53,622 nt of DNA from Paulinella micropora (taxonomy: Eukaryota > Cercozoa > Imbricatea > Euglyphida), in contig BJOX01000187.1 of the NCBI GenBank assembly GCA_009731375.1, positions 51,602 to 105,223 on the forward strand. Reading direction: 5' to 3'. The notes beneath the pieces are model-generated. The model was not told the origin of the DNA. It searched no databases and worked only from the letters and a program-made list of their open reading frames with translations. The position numbers and the translations under genes were made by a program. This document shows positions 1-10,177 of this stretch, in pieces (position 1 is the first letter of the stretch; each line of letters opens with the position of its first letter).

Positions 1-696
1 TGGGGTGGTGATAAAGAACGAGCGGGAACAATTAAGAAACTCGTATCAGAAAACACGCTCACTCTTAAACAAAAATATTTACCAAATCTAACATTAGAAA
101 ATATGTTATTCTTAGTCCTTGCTTCAAACGAAGAGTGGGTAGTGCCAGCAGGCACCACAGAGCAACGATGGCTCGTCCTTGAAGTTTCTGATGAACTGGC
201 ACTCATGAAATCAGACGAAAAGAGAAAAGTGATTGCGGATATTAGGGCTATTGATAGGCAACGACTGGCGAAGTTTCTCCTTGAACGAGACCTCAGCGAT
301 TTTAATGACCGCGAAACAATCATTACGAAGGGACTGCGAGAACAAAAAGTGAAATCTCTTTCAAAGTTGAGAAAGTGGTGGTTGGATTGCTTGAACTTGG
401 GATATATTACATGTGGATTTCAAGGAATTCGTTTTGGTGAAGAAGTTTCAAAAGAAGAATTGTATGATGTGTATAAAGCAAATGCGAATGACCCGCACAC
501 TTCGCGGGTTAGTTTCTGGACTAGTCTTAAAAAACTAATGCCAAATATGGTAGAAAAGAAGAAAACGATGGAAGCAGGCACGCGAGTTAGATACGTGGAT
601 TTACCGACCTTAGAAGAATGTAAAAATCAATGGAAGGTTATTTACGGCGATAATGAATGGACATTTGACGACGACGACGACGACGACGATGAATAA
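1..696 (+). CDS. SF3 helicase-primase, C-terminal part (element A)
   Basis: The frame is open from base 1, so the gene starts upstream of the window; about 231 codons are seen. The first third carries the end of a D5-like superfamily 3 helicase: WGGDKERAG near the start, then the SNEEWVVPAGTTEQRW segment, which matches the sensor/arginine-finger region of viral primase-helicases. After it comes a winged-helix-like tail (LYDVYKANANDPHTSRVSFW) and a VRYVDLPTLEECKNQW segment typical of D5 C-termini. The protein ends in an acidic run encoded by a GAC repeat at 666-692. The expected role is unwinding and priming in viral DNA replication. Elements B and C carry a protein-primed polymerase and no helicase, so A is a different element type. 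The family call is solid; N-terminal domains cannot be seen. Confidence 0.82.
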   Translation, partial: WGGDKERAGTIKKLVSENTLTLKQKYLPNLTLENMLFLVLASNEEWVVPAGTTEQRWLVLEVSDELALMKSDEKRKVIADIRAIDRQRLAKFLLERDLSDFNDRETIITKGLREQKVKSLSKLRKWWLDCLNLGYITCGFQGIRFGEEVSKEELYDVYKANANDPHTSRVSFWTSLKKLMPNMVEKKKTMEAGTRVRYVDLPTLEECKNQWKVIYGDNEWTFDDDDDDDDE

Positions 697-736
697 ACAA
701 TATAAAAAACGGATTTTTTTTTTGCTTATATATAAC

Positions 737-1378
737 ATGCCATCAACCAAAGGAGATTATCTGAGTCAAATAGAAAAATGGACTCATTTAAGTAGCGATA
801 TAAAACTGCCCACAAGCAAATCGCTTAAACCTGAAATTATCGCATTTTACGAAAAATACCGCCCCCCGCAGGGTGATAACGTTGAAGTTGTATTACCCTC
901 CGTTGATACGATGAACAAAATCTTTGATAATGAACTAGAAGAATCTACTCCCTTTAAGGAAAGTGATTTGAAGGAGACTGGTATTACCGAAATCAAGGCT
1001 AACGTAGGAGAAGAATTGGCAAAAAAAGAAATGCCTGTTTTAGAAGCATCCACGCCAACAAAGGAGAAGAAAACACCGATTAAAGCAAAGCGAAATCCGC
1101 CCGAGAACGGGTATAGTTGCTATGAAATAATAACGGCACATTTGAAAGTATCAAAAGACCCGTTTAACTTCTTGTATATGAAAGTGGATGACCGCACCAT
1201 ATTACAGGAGGATATGAAGAAATGGCACGAGAGTAGATACGCACACATACCGCCCGAGCAACGACCTACTCTTAAATATGGTAAGTTAGATTATAAGACA
1301 TTTTTTAGAGATGTTTTATCTCAACACGAGGGCAAATTAACAACATTAAAAGATATGTATGACAGGTTTCATGTGTAA
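737..1378 (+). CDS. Unrecognised 213-aa protein (element A)
   Basis: I chose the ATG at 737 because it follows a short A/T-rich spacer after the helicase stop, and an upstream in-frame ATG would run through the helicase end. I do not recognise the family. The N-terminal half looks loosely folded and rich in Lys, Glu and Pro. The C-terminal half (about residues 120-213) is denser, with aromatic patches such as SCYEIITAHLKVSKDPFNFLY and a basic helix near the end. Its 3' end overlaps the convergent 213-aa gene by about 10 bp, which is normal for compact viral elements. There is no signal peptide or membrane segment. It could be a DNA-binding or virion accessory protein; the sequence does not decide. 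Confidence 0.5.
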   Translation: MPSTKGDYLSQIEKWTHLSSDIKLPTSKSLKPEIIAFYEKYRPPQGDNVEVVLPSVDTMNKIFDNELEESTPFKESDLKETGITEIKANVGEELAKKEMPVLEASTPTKEKKTPIKAKRNPPENGYSCYEIITAHLKVSKDPFNFLYMKVDDRTILQEDMKKWHESRYAHIPPEQRPTLKYGKLDYKTFFRDVLSQHEGKLTTLKDMYDRFHV

Positions 1379-2010
1379 GTGGCAGTCAGTGCTATATCCT
1401 TCATAACATCAATCTTGAAAAATGATGGGTTAAATGAAACAGGCTTGGCGACGTTTCGTGATTTATAATAAACATTTAATGAAATGTCCGCGCCTTCTGC
1501 GCAGGTTACGAAAACTCTGTTAGTTGGATAAGTTTCAATACGACCCGTTATTTTAGCCGTCTGTGTGGTTATGGCATTGCTGGGAGTTGTAATCTGCCAC
1601 GCCAAAAGAACTTGTGTTGTGGTTGTTTTTTGGACAATCCAATAACAACTATATTCTTCATTGCTAAGAGCAAGAAAATAATCAATTATTTCTGTATCAA
1701 GACTATAAGCATATTTACCATCATCAAAATAAAAATGAAATTGAAAGGAACCATTCCCTGATGTTTCGGCCATTGTTAAACAACCAGAAAAGGATACAAT
1801 TATAGATTGACCAACTCGAAGATTAGAGATTGTTTTGCTACCAGTGCCAGATGTGTCCAGAGTTGTAAATGAAGTGCCAGTCATCGCGGATCTAAGTGCA
1901 GTAGAATTATACGCATTTTGAATAACTCTCGTCAATGTTGGAGTAGCAGTAATAGCAATAGTTTTCGTATCTATTGACTGCTGTTCTTGTGAACGGCCGA
2001 ATATATTCAT
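1369..2010 (-). CDS. Beta-rich structural-type protein, 213 aa (element A)
   Basis: An intact minus-strand frame starts MNIFGRSQEQQ. It is rich in Thr, Ser, Val and Ile with alternating hydrophobic residues, as in all-beta virion proteins (jelly-roll or fibre-associated); segments such as VGQSIIVSFSGCLTMAE and ITGRIETYPTNRVFVTC suggest beta strands. No catalytic motif is visible. It is transcribed divergently from the fibre gene across an 87-bp spacer with two abutting palindromes, so the two may share control. A role in the virion, perhaps linked to the fibre, is inferred from composition and position only. No homologue is seen in elements B or C. Confidence 0.5.
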   Translation of the reverse strand: MNIFGRSQEQQSIDTKTIAITATPTLTRVIQNAYNSTALRSAMTGTSFTTLDTSGTGSKTISNLRVGQSIIVSFSGCLTMAETSGNGSFQFHFYFDDGKYAYSLDTEIIDYFLALSNEEYSCYWIVQKTTTTQVLLAWQITTPSNAITTQTAKITGRIETYPTNRVFVTCAEGADISLNVYYKSRNVAKPVSFNPSFFKIDVMKDIALTATYT

Positions 2011-2037
2011 TTTTTTGAGACTAAATATATATTATAT

Positions 2038-2071
2038 ATCTTATATTATAAGATATCTTATATTATAAGAT
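2038..2071. promoter_or_regulatory. Two abutting 17-bp palindromes between divergent genes
   Basis: ATCTTATATTATAAGAT occurs twice back to back (2038-2054 and 2055-2071). Each copy is a perfect palindrome around a central T. They fill the middle of the spacer between the minus-strand structural gene and the plus-strand fibre gene of element A. This is the form expected of a dimeric regulator site or a bidirectional promoter element; no function is shown directly. Confidence 0.5.
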
Positions 2072-2097
2072 TGGATATAAAATAATAGAATTAAAAT

Positions 2098-4819
2098 ATG
2101 AATCATTTAGGCAATCCGTGGACATATCATTTTTACGGCTCTGTCATAGTGGATGAGGACTTAGAAATTGATGGCGTATTATATGGCGAACATATTGAAG
2201 CAAACTCAATACAAGCAAGGACTGACGATATAACAATATCCTCGCGAAATAATAACTCCTCTTTGTTGATATCTGACAGCGGTTATGTGTCAATTAATAA
2301 TGAATATGATTTGCCATTAGCGGACGGCACGGCGAACCAAGTATTAAAAACGGACGGGTTGGGCAATACTTCATTTGCTACATTAACGTCAAGTTTTATA
2401 AGCGATTTTGATAATGCTTTTGACACACGACTAGCGACTAAATCAACGACAAACTTGGCAGAGGGGACAAACTTATATTACACCACCGCAAGATTTGATA
2501 GTCAATTTGCCACCAAAACAACGACAAACTTAACAGAGGGAACCAATCTTTACTATACCGATGGGCGATTTGACGCAAGATTTTCAAACAAATCAACTAC
2601 CAACTTAACCGAGGGAACTAATCTATACTACACCACCGCAAGGGCGAATTCAGACTTTGATAATAGACTTTCTATCAAAACAACGACAAACTTAACAGAA
2701 GGCACCAATTTATATTATACGACGGCAAGATTTGATAGTCAATTAGCGACCAAATCAACAACGAACTTAGCCGAGAGGACTAATCTTTTCTATACTGATG
2801 GACGATTTGACACAAGATTTTCAAACAAATCAACTACGGACTTAAAAGAAGGAACCAATTTATATTACACAACCGCAAGATTTGATAGTCAATTATCTAC
2901 TAAAACGACAACGAACTTAGCAGAGGGAACTAATCTATACTATACGACAGCAAGGGCGAATTCAGACTTTGATAATAGACTTTCTATCAAAACAACAACC
3001 AACTTAGCAGAGGGAACCAATTTATACTATACGAATGCGAGATTTGATAACCAATTAGCCACTAAAACAACGACAAACTTAACCGAGGGAACCAATCTAT
3101 ACTATACGTCAGCGAGATTTAACTCAGACTTTGATACACGGCTGGGCAATAAATCAATAGATGCTCTGAGCGATGTAGTGATAACAACAGCAACAGACAA
3201 TCAACTGCTTATTTACAGCACTGGACAATGGCGAAATGTTGCTTCACCTTTTCTGCGACTTGACGGCACCGCAAGTATGACGGCGGGATTAAATATGGGA
3301 GGATTTGCGATTACAAATGTGGGTAATGTTGATGGTATTGATGTCTCTGTTCTTGATACTTCGGTTGTTAAACTAACAGGAGACCAAACCATAGCAGGAA
3401 ATAAAACATTTAGTAATGTAATAACTGCTAACGCTGGAATAAGCACAACAACATTAACAGCGAGTGGAAAAATTACGGCTAGTGGATGTAAAATATTGCT
3501 TCATAATGTTTTTAATGAAGGAGGAAATAATACAGGTATATTCTTTTCAAGTCTTACCGACTATAACTGGGGGATGTATATTGGTGTCGTCTGGGGCAGG
3601 CAAATCATTTAGCGGAGGAACGGCCGTGGCTGGTAATAATTTTAGTGCCGAATCTATCAGATTTAGAGTTGCTAATACTTCGTCCCAAGGTTTTATATGG
3701 GAAAATTCTGGCGAACAATTATTAATGTCATTAAGAGGAAATGATGGTACTTTATGGGCGAAAGGTTTATTAACTGCGAGTGCTGGTGTATCAACAACCA
3801 CATTAACAACGAGTGGGGTAATAACAGCAAATGGCGGATTAGATATGGGAGGGCAGAGCATAACAAATGTAAATCTTGTTGATGGTGTTGATGTCTCTGT
3901 TCTTGATACTTCGGTGGTTAAACTAACAGGAAACCAAACCATAGCAGGAATTAAGACATATAGTAGTGGTCTTGAAATAACTGGAAATTCAACGAATGCG
4001 ACGACAAGGGGGGTATTCGTGGTCTTTAACTCCACGTCCAATATAGGAACTATCGGTTGCCTTAACATGAGCACGGGCGTAAATAATAACTTTGAAATAG
4101 ATGCGAAAAAAGTAAGTTTCGTTATTGATGGTGCGATAGTCGGTTGGGTAAATGCTTCTGGGCTAGATTATAATAGTAGCAAAATAGCCAACCTTGGAAC
4201 TCCGACATTAGCGACGGACGGAGCGACAAAAGGGTATGCGGACACATTGGACGGGCAAAATGTAAAACTAACAGGAGACCAAACCATAACAGGAATTAAA
4301 ATATTTAATGGAACGAGAAATGATATAAGAGGACTGACTTTGTTGAGCCAAGCCGATTTTAATAATGTGGATATCATTAATGGAGGAAATATCACATATA
4401 ACGGGGCGCGGATATTAAACCAAAATGGAGGAGACGCATTCTTTTCGCAGACGACGGGTAATTGGCAGTCTTTCTTATACACTCTAAATACGGCTTCAAG
4501 TGGAACCGCAGACCAAAGAGGTTATGTATTCACGAATGTAGCATCTGACGCAAAAGGAGCAGGGCTTTATATTTCAAAACTTTTAGATAGTAAATTCACT
4601 TCGTCCGACATTGTCCGTTTTAACAATGCTGGTGGCATGAAGTTTTATGGTGCCTTAGATATGAATTCAAACAACATAACAAGTGGAGGAACGATAGCAG
4701 GGACAACGATAACGGGGACAACGATAACAGCGAGCACCAAAATAACGACATCAACAGGTAAGCCAATAATCATAGGCAATACAACAAAGGGAATAGGTGT
4801 GGTAGCGGGATTAGAATAA
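2098..4819 (+). pseudogene. Fibre gene of element A, frameshifted and 3'-truncated
   Basis: The protein starts MNHLGNPWTYHF with its own N-terminal anchor. About residues 110-350 are tandem 25- or 28-residue repeats of the type NLAEGTNLYYTTARFDSQLA, common in phage tail fibres. Two beta-helix-like stretches (GLNMGGFAITNV, VKLTGDQTIAG) follow. Around 3585 one extra base shifts the frame, and the same protein continues in the frame of 3464-4819. At about 4816 viral similarity ends in mid-domain (after GLE), so the S74 chaperone end present in elements B and C is missing. Past the anchor the protein is nearly identical to the element B fibre, while the anchor is unrelated. The role is host-surface attachment by family analogy; this copy is probably dead. 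Confidence 0.8.
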
Positions 4820-4822
4820 TCT
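4810..4822. other. Right breakpoint of element A against host DNA
   Basis: The element A fibre matches the element B fibre codon for codon up to GGA TTA GAA near 4816. It then changes to GC-richer DNA with no similarity to any element here. No terminal inverted repeat is seen at the junction, so this is a truncation by rearrangement or deletion, or an assembly join, rather than a true element end. Confidence 0.55.
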
Positions 4823-4932
4823 TGGAGCGCGGAGTCGGAAATGGCCTTTTCTGCTTCGACAGCGGTGTGGAGGGAGCTGGTTGGACTGGAGCTCGAGGCA
4901 GAGGGTTGACGAAACAGCGCAGGCCTCGTGCT

Positions 4933-5202
4933 TCATGAAGGCGGTGCTGGTGCGACACCGTTGCCCATCACATTCCCGCTGCTGGCAACCTTCGCGGTTG
5001 TGTCTTCCTCACTTGCTATGTCGCTGTCATCATCAGTGAGCTCCTCGTCGAGGATCGTGAGTTCCCTGTCAAATGCAGTATCTGCCTTGCGTCTACTCAT
5101 TTGGTGCTCGAGCCTCATGAGGTCTTGGCGCTGCTTGAAGAGCTCTTGAAACTGCTGACGAAAAACCTCGTCGGTGGCGGTTGGGTGCTTTGCCTCAAGT
5201 TC
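4933..5202 (-). CDS. Exon-like host coding piece, acidic coiled-coil
   Basis: The minus strand is open from a plausible acceptor (TATATATAG, then GAACTTGAGGC, at about 5203) to a stop at 4933. The peptide is rich in Gln, Glu, Arg and Leu (EVFRQQFQELFKQRQDLM), likely a coiled coil, followed by an acidic patch (EELTDDDSDIASEED). This pattern is seen at the end of Myb/SANT-like and transposase-derived plant and algal proteins, but I cannot assign a family. GC content is higher than in the elements, supporting host origin. Upstream exons would lie in or beyond the microsatellite block; none is recognisable. Confidence 0.35.
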   Translation of the reverse strand, partial: ELEAKHPTATDEVFRQQFQELFKQRQDLMRLEHQMSRRKADTAFDRELTILDEELTDDDSDIASEEDTTAKVASSGNVMGNGVAPAPPS

Positions 5203-5204
5203 CT

Positions 5205-5235
<31 letters not shown>

Positions 5236-5342
5236 AAGTAAATAAATACATATATGAAACCTTATTATTTTTTTTTCAAAATTTGAAGATGACTACGTGT
5301 AAATATTTAGGTAATATACAAAAAATAAAATCCATACATATA

Positions 5343-5400
5343 CATGTATGTATGTATGTATGTATGTATGTTTGCATGTACGTGATTGTTTGTATGTAAC
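5343..5400. repeat. TATG/TGTA tetranucleotide microsatellite
   Basis: About ten tandem copies of a TATG-type unit lie near 5345-5380, with degraded flanks. The whole of about 5203-5540 is A/T-rich low-complexity DNA in which I see no gene. Confidence 0.8.
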
Positions 5401-5549
5401 TTGACATGACTTGAAGTAAGGAAACCGCGGAGGCATATGCACAAATTTGGGAGAAAAATCGATTTAATTCTGACGCTGTACAAAACATCGGATACACTCC
5501 ATCCATCCACGCATGCACACCATGGACATATATGTGCTGCGTATATTTT

Positions 5550-5551
5550 AA

Positions 5552-5623
<72 letters not shown>

Positions 5624-5705
5624 GCTGCTGCTGCTACTATTACTCCTACTCCTACTACTACAACTACTACTACAACTACTACTACTACTACTAATACTAC
5701 TACTA
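5550..5705. repeat. (TAC)n trinucleotide microsatellite
   Basis: An almost uninterrupted TAC array with a few TGC and TCC variants near 5622-5660. Open frames across it encode only homopolymers and are artefacts. Confidence 0.95.
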
Positions 5706-6029
<324 letters not shown>

Positions 6030-6207
6030 GTTCGCAGCCAAAGCAAACCGCCAAACCGAGCATTCAGGGCAACGGCCCGCTCGCAGTGCGGCAAAATCTG
6101 ATTTCTCTTGCCCAGGTTTTCAAGTTCCCGCCGCAAATAGCAAATAATATCCTAATGCCTTTGCGCTGCACTTTTTTGCTTCAGCGTGCGCAGCTCCTTC
6201 CAGACAT

Positions 6208-7351
6208 CTACCTCTGCTCGTTGGAGACCAATAGATTTGTGGCATACCGGGCAAAACTGGATAAAGTATGTGGCTCCAATCCTCCGAAAAGATCGGACTC
6301 CGTACTACCATCTGAGAGAAAGAAACAGTCAGGTTCAATCCCCAGCAACTGGGCGACGGTGCGCACACTCCACGCCTTAAAGCAGGTAGGGCCATGCACT
6401 AGCAAAGGCTCCCGGAACGCAAGACCGAACACGAGTTGACACACAAGAAGCCTTCCCGCGAGAGGCATGCTGGGGGCGGGGCCTTTGAATCGACTTGACA
6501 CCGTCAAACATAATGACACCGATTTGGACCTGAGCCTAAAGTTCACTGTGCCCGATTTGCTGTCGAAGTCAATGCTTGGTTCCAGACTATGACTGACTTT
6601 GCTGTCGACTACTTCCGGAAATAGAAGGTACGTGTGAAACTCCAAGAAATCGAGAGTGATCTTATTATCAGGTGCAGTAGCAAGAAGTCGTCTGTACAGC
6701 CTCAGCACATTGCTCAGAATGTATGTCCCGCTCTTGCCCAGCGTATCTAGCAGCCAATTGATTGCATCCGATTCCTCCATGGAGTGTGAAGTGTCCATAT
6801 CCGGTTTTCCCCACTTCCAACCGGAGCGCAGTTTAGATTTCCGCGCCTTACTGACGGCTTGCACTATCTCAACTACTTCTTGGCGCGTATAATCAGGCAC
6901 TTCCAGCATTGTCATCTTTCGCTGGGTACTCCAAGAAGCTCCTTTGGTAAGATAACCCGGAGGATACTGCGTAGCAATGAAGGCAAAGTTGGGGTCTAGT
7001 TGGACCATGCATAGGACATGGGAACTCTTTGATACCTTCTCTGGCCACAAGCTGTGGGTAGTCGAGCACCTGTTCGATAAAGCTCAGCACGTCCCGGCTG
7101 CTCAGGCTCATCTTCACCCCTAAAAAGATACCGCCTTTTTCCATCGCTTGGTACAGCGGTCCAGACTTCCACTTGGCGACCTGCCGGCCATTCTCCATCG
7201 CTAGAGCAAAGGAACCGATAATGTCGGAAATCGTGGTGTTGGTGCAAAAATTAAGGGAATACAAAGGCTTTTCCAGGGATTGTGCCAATGCAGCAACCAT
7301 TGCTTTCTTCCCGCGCTGAAACCTCCTTGCAACACTACCGGAACCCCGCAA
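6208..7351 (-). pseudogene. Midasin-type AAA+ ATPase, distal modules (broken)
   Basis: Two overlapping minus-strand frames (6893-7351 and 6208-7050) together read as a further AAA_5-like module. One has LYSLNFCTNTTISDIIGSFA and GPLYQAMEKGGIFLG in Walker B-like context. The next has a midasin-like NFAFIATQYPPGYLTKGASW segment in place of the usual ATQNP motif, then a helical region, then a degenerate nucleotide site (HGPTCFKAW) of another module. The frame changes near 7300 and 7000 and the Walker motifs are eroded, so the gene is probably a pseudogene, though unrecognised introns could explain some shifts. Midasin removes assembly factors from pre-60S ribosomes in the nucleus; that role is not claimed for this copy. 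Confidence 0.5.
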
Positions 7352-8325
7352 AGGAAATAAGTGGTCAAAAAGTTGAGTAGATTCTGCCGAAAACGGCCGA
7401 AGACGAACGTGGACTTGAGAGTCGCTAGTCTGAATGGAAAATATGAGGGAGTCAGACTGGTGTTGAACTTGTTCGTGGCTGAGTCAACAAAAAACTGGAA
7501 GGCATTGCTCCTCTCGTTGTGATTCTTGGTGTCGGGATGCCGACAGAAGGCATCATAGCTGGACATTATCTGTGCATACGCAGCGAGATTGGGCAGGTCA
7601 GAGTCTTGGAGAGCTTTCAGGCGATCCTCTCTCTCGGCATGGGGAATAATGCATGACTCATTTTGTAAGAGTTCCTTCATCACGCTCTTTTGATTTGTGA
7701 CCGGGAAACGATACAGAGCCAAACGAGACTTAATCGCAGCGCTCATGGAGATGAGACTTACTTCCGAGCGCCAGGTAACGATGGCAAGGAAGCTTTTGAG
7801 CACTTTTCGTTGCCTGCCGTTGATGAGCAATGAGCGATGTTCTTTATTCGGATCAAACGGTTCCAACACTGCGTTTAGAGCTTCCAGGACGGAAGTTTCG
7901 ATTTCATCCACTCTCTGGAGCAACACTTTCCCCTTTTCCATCGCCCTTACGATCGGTCCGTCACGCCACTCCACAGAACGCCCGTCTCTTGTCGGTACCA
8001 TCCGTCCAAAAAATTCCTTTGCAGAAAAGCTGCTCATCAAGGTGACTTCTTCCCATGTCTTTCCGGTTGTCTGGAGCCAGTGCTTGACAGCAGCCGCTTT
8101 GCCACAGCCACTGGGCCCGATCACAAGCCCGTGACGCCCACTCGTTTTACAGAAGTCCAGAAAATTATGTACCTGCTTATAGTGGCTTAGCATGGCATAG
8201 ATTGAGAAACCAGAGTGATGGCCGTGTTGGGATGACGCTTTAAACTTGTTTAAGAAGTCCTTCTTTTCCATCAACACCTGATGTATCTTCGCCAACGAAT
8301 TTTTGCTACAGTCCTCTTCGAACAC
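7201..8325 (-). pseudogene. Midasin-type AAA+ module, central (part of broken gene)
   Basis: The 374-codon frame contains a Walker A-like loop GPSGCGKAAAVKHWL near residue 90. After it come SAKEFFGRMVPTRDGRSVEW and GPIVRAMEKGKVLLQRVDEI, in the place of the Walker B motif and matching the midasin/dynein pattern (pore loop, then acidic strand). A helical lid region follows. Near its end the next module begins at VVLQGGFSAGRKQWL, where the frame is lost. Codon use and GC content differ from the viral elements, so this is host DNA. Order and spacing of the modules fit a tandem AAA ring protein. Single-module MoxR-like ATPases are excluded by the repeated modules. Confidence 0.55.
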
Positions 8326-8433
8326 AAGCTTCAGGCCGGCTTGGATATGACAGCGCAGCCGTTTTTCATATGCCTGCCTGAATAATGCTGCTCGCTCCTT
8401 GTACCAAGTCCCGTAGGTTCAACTGAGCCGAAT

Positions 8434-9116
8434 CTATAGAGCATGGCTCCCAGGCTCGGTACAACTCAAGCAACAGGTTAGCCACTTCAGACATGGTTTT
8501 TTCCAACTGCGGTCCACCACAGCGTCGAGCCCATAAGTGAGCTTCTTTAACAATATCTTCTGCAGTCCCTCAGTGTCGGTGGCTTGGGATTCGAAGCCCA
8601 ATGGCACAAACCGCGAGATCAAAGACGCGGAAAACACATGACGGGTTCCGTAACGAGAATCACCAGCAGGATTCTGAGCGAAAAAGACGCGAAAGTTTGG
8701 ATGGACCGGAATCGTTAGCAGGCAGTGACGGGCCTTGGGGTGAAACATGACAGACGTCGACGCAATCTGTAGCTGTTTTGTGCTTAGCATAGTCTTAAAG
8801 ACGCTTAGCACTTCATCAGTCGTTTTGTGCTTAGCATAGTCTTATAGACGCTTAGCATTTCACCAGTCGCTAAATTAGATTCATCGATCAGGAGCCAGCA
8901 GCCATCGCGCACTGCCTCGGCCAAGGGTCCCAACTGGTACACGAATCTTTTGTCAGAACCAGGGTGGAAGGTCAAAGAACCCACCAGGTCCTCGATACTG
9001 GTTCTAGGGACATGTTGACACGCAGCAAACGGCTCTTTGTAAACATGGCGCAGAACTCCACGGCAAAATTTTTCCCTGCCCCAGACTCCCCCTCCAATAG
9101 CACCGGAAATCCGCAT
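8434..9116 (-). pseudogene. Midasin-type AAA+ module with Walker B, disrupted by a 47-bp duplication
   Basis: The part at 8805-9116 has SIEDLVGSLTF and the Walker B strand GCWLLIDESNLA. The part at 8434-8811 continues with VHPNFRVFFAQNPAGDSRYG and an arginine-finger-like SASLISRFVPL, a close match to the midasin ATQNPAG...RF block. The two parts are separated by a tandem duplication at 8775-8869 whose 47-bp length breaks the frame, and a shift near 9000 separates this part from the upstream Walker A. The family is clear from the motifs; the gene is not functional as read. Confidence 0.6.
8775..8869. repeat. 47-bp tandem duplication inside the AAA+ gene
   Basis: The unit beginning GTTTTGTGCTTAGCATAGTC at 8775 recurs at 8822 with three base differences. 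Because 47 is not a multiple of three, it knocks the AAA+ gene out of frame. The substitutions between copies show that it is not brand new. Confidence 0.9.
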
Positions 9117-10102
9117 TCCACCGCACGCATTATCTTCAAGATGTTTTCCTTACTGATGGCAGTCTCGGCCATTTCGTGCACTTGGGGCACATCAGCGTTG
9201 GAGAGATTTTCCGCTCCATTCTGATAATAGCCCACAGTGCTGGTGTCCTTTTTGTCTCCGCCCATTTGCATAAAATCTTGCTTCTCAGCGTAGGCAAAGC
9301 CCTGGTACTGGAAATAGTGCCCAAACCGCGGCCAGAACTGCTCCAAGACCAGCTTCTCTTGGATCATAGCCCATACCGATGGCTTAAGACGCTCACGGTC
9401 AGTCAAGGGCGCAGGGGCTTTGCTCCAATCGCAGGCCTGCAAGCATGGCTCCTGGACCATCTTTCGCCACTGCACTTGCAGCCCCTGATCGGTGCTCAGA
9501 AACACCACCGCTTCATCGGCCGTGACGTAGTAATCGAGCACCTTTCCTTGGCTTGCTAGGTCACACAGCTTCTCTTGCTGGGTGCCCATCCCGTCCTGAG
9601 CCAACGTGGCTCTGAAGAGTGCATTTTCTTTCAAAATGATCCCCTTGCCCTCCCTTCCACATGCCTTGACCAACCCTGCGACACTGTGCGTCTCACTGGA
9701 ACGTGGAAGCAAACATACCTTGGTCTCGGAGGTGCCAAAATTAAGCATCACGTAAAAGTTCTTGATAGTCACCCAGCGAGGTGGCTGCCCCTCGAAATCG
9801 TAAATCGACAAGGGCTTCTCGAACCAGAGAGAGTACGTGTAGAGCATGGACTTGTCCCAGAAGTAGCAGGAACAATTTGAATCGTCAGTCCAACCTAGTC
9901 CTTGAATGTCTGCGTGGGCAAGTTTTACCAATACCTCTCCGGAAACAGATAGCAGGAGCAAGTGGGAATTGTTGGACGCAATGAGACGGGAGAAGTCAGG
10001 GTGGAACATAGCATGTTCGATCACCAAGTCGTACATGACTACCAAAAAAATGCGACCCTGGCGCAGGTCTACTTCCAGAAGGATGGATTGGAAACGGTGC
10101 AA
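8972..10102 (-). pseudogene. N-terminal domain and first AAA+ Walker A of the midasin-type protein
   Basis: The 376-codon frame begins with about 270 residues that look like beta-rich repeat sequence (LLLLSVSGEVLVKLAHADIQ, CSCYFWDKSMLYTYSLWFEK), possibly WD-like, and not typical of midasin. It then enters an AAA+ core with GFPVLLEGESGAGKNFAVEF (Walker A near residue 350) and LLRVNMS. The frame is lost just after this; the protein continues in the frame of 8805-9116. A beta-propeller-like front part on a midasin-like core is unusual, so this may be a lineage-specific AAA+ protein related to midasin rather than the orthologue. The true start may lie upstream beyond 10102. Confidence 0.5.
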
Positions 10103-10177
10103 CGCGTCCGAGACCGAGGACTGAAAAATGAAGGTGGCGGTGCCCTCCCCAAGGCAAGGGGTCTTTTTAATTAGACC

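Noticed and set aside
7697-8134. Plus-strand 145-codon frame opposite the central AAA+ module
   Set aside because: Antisense of a clear Walker A/B region; no domain of its own.
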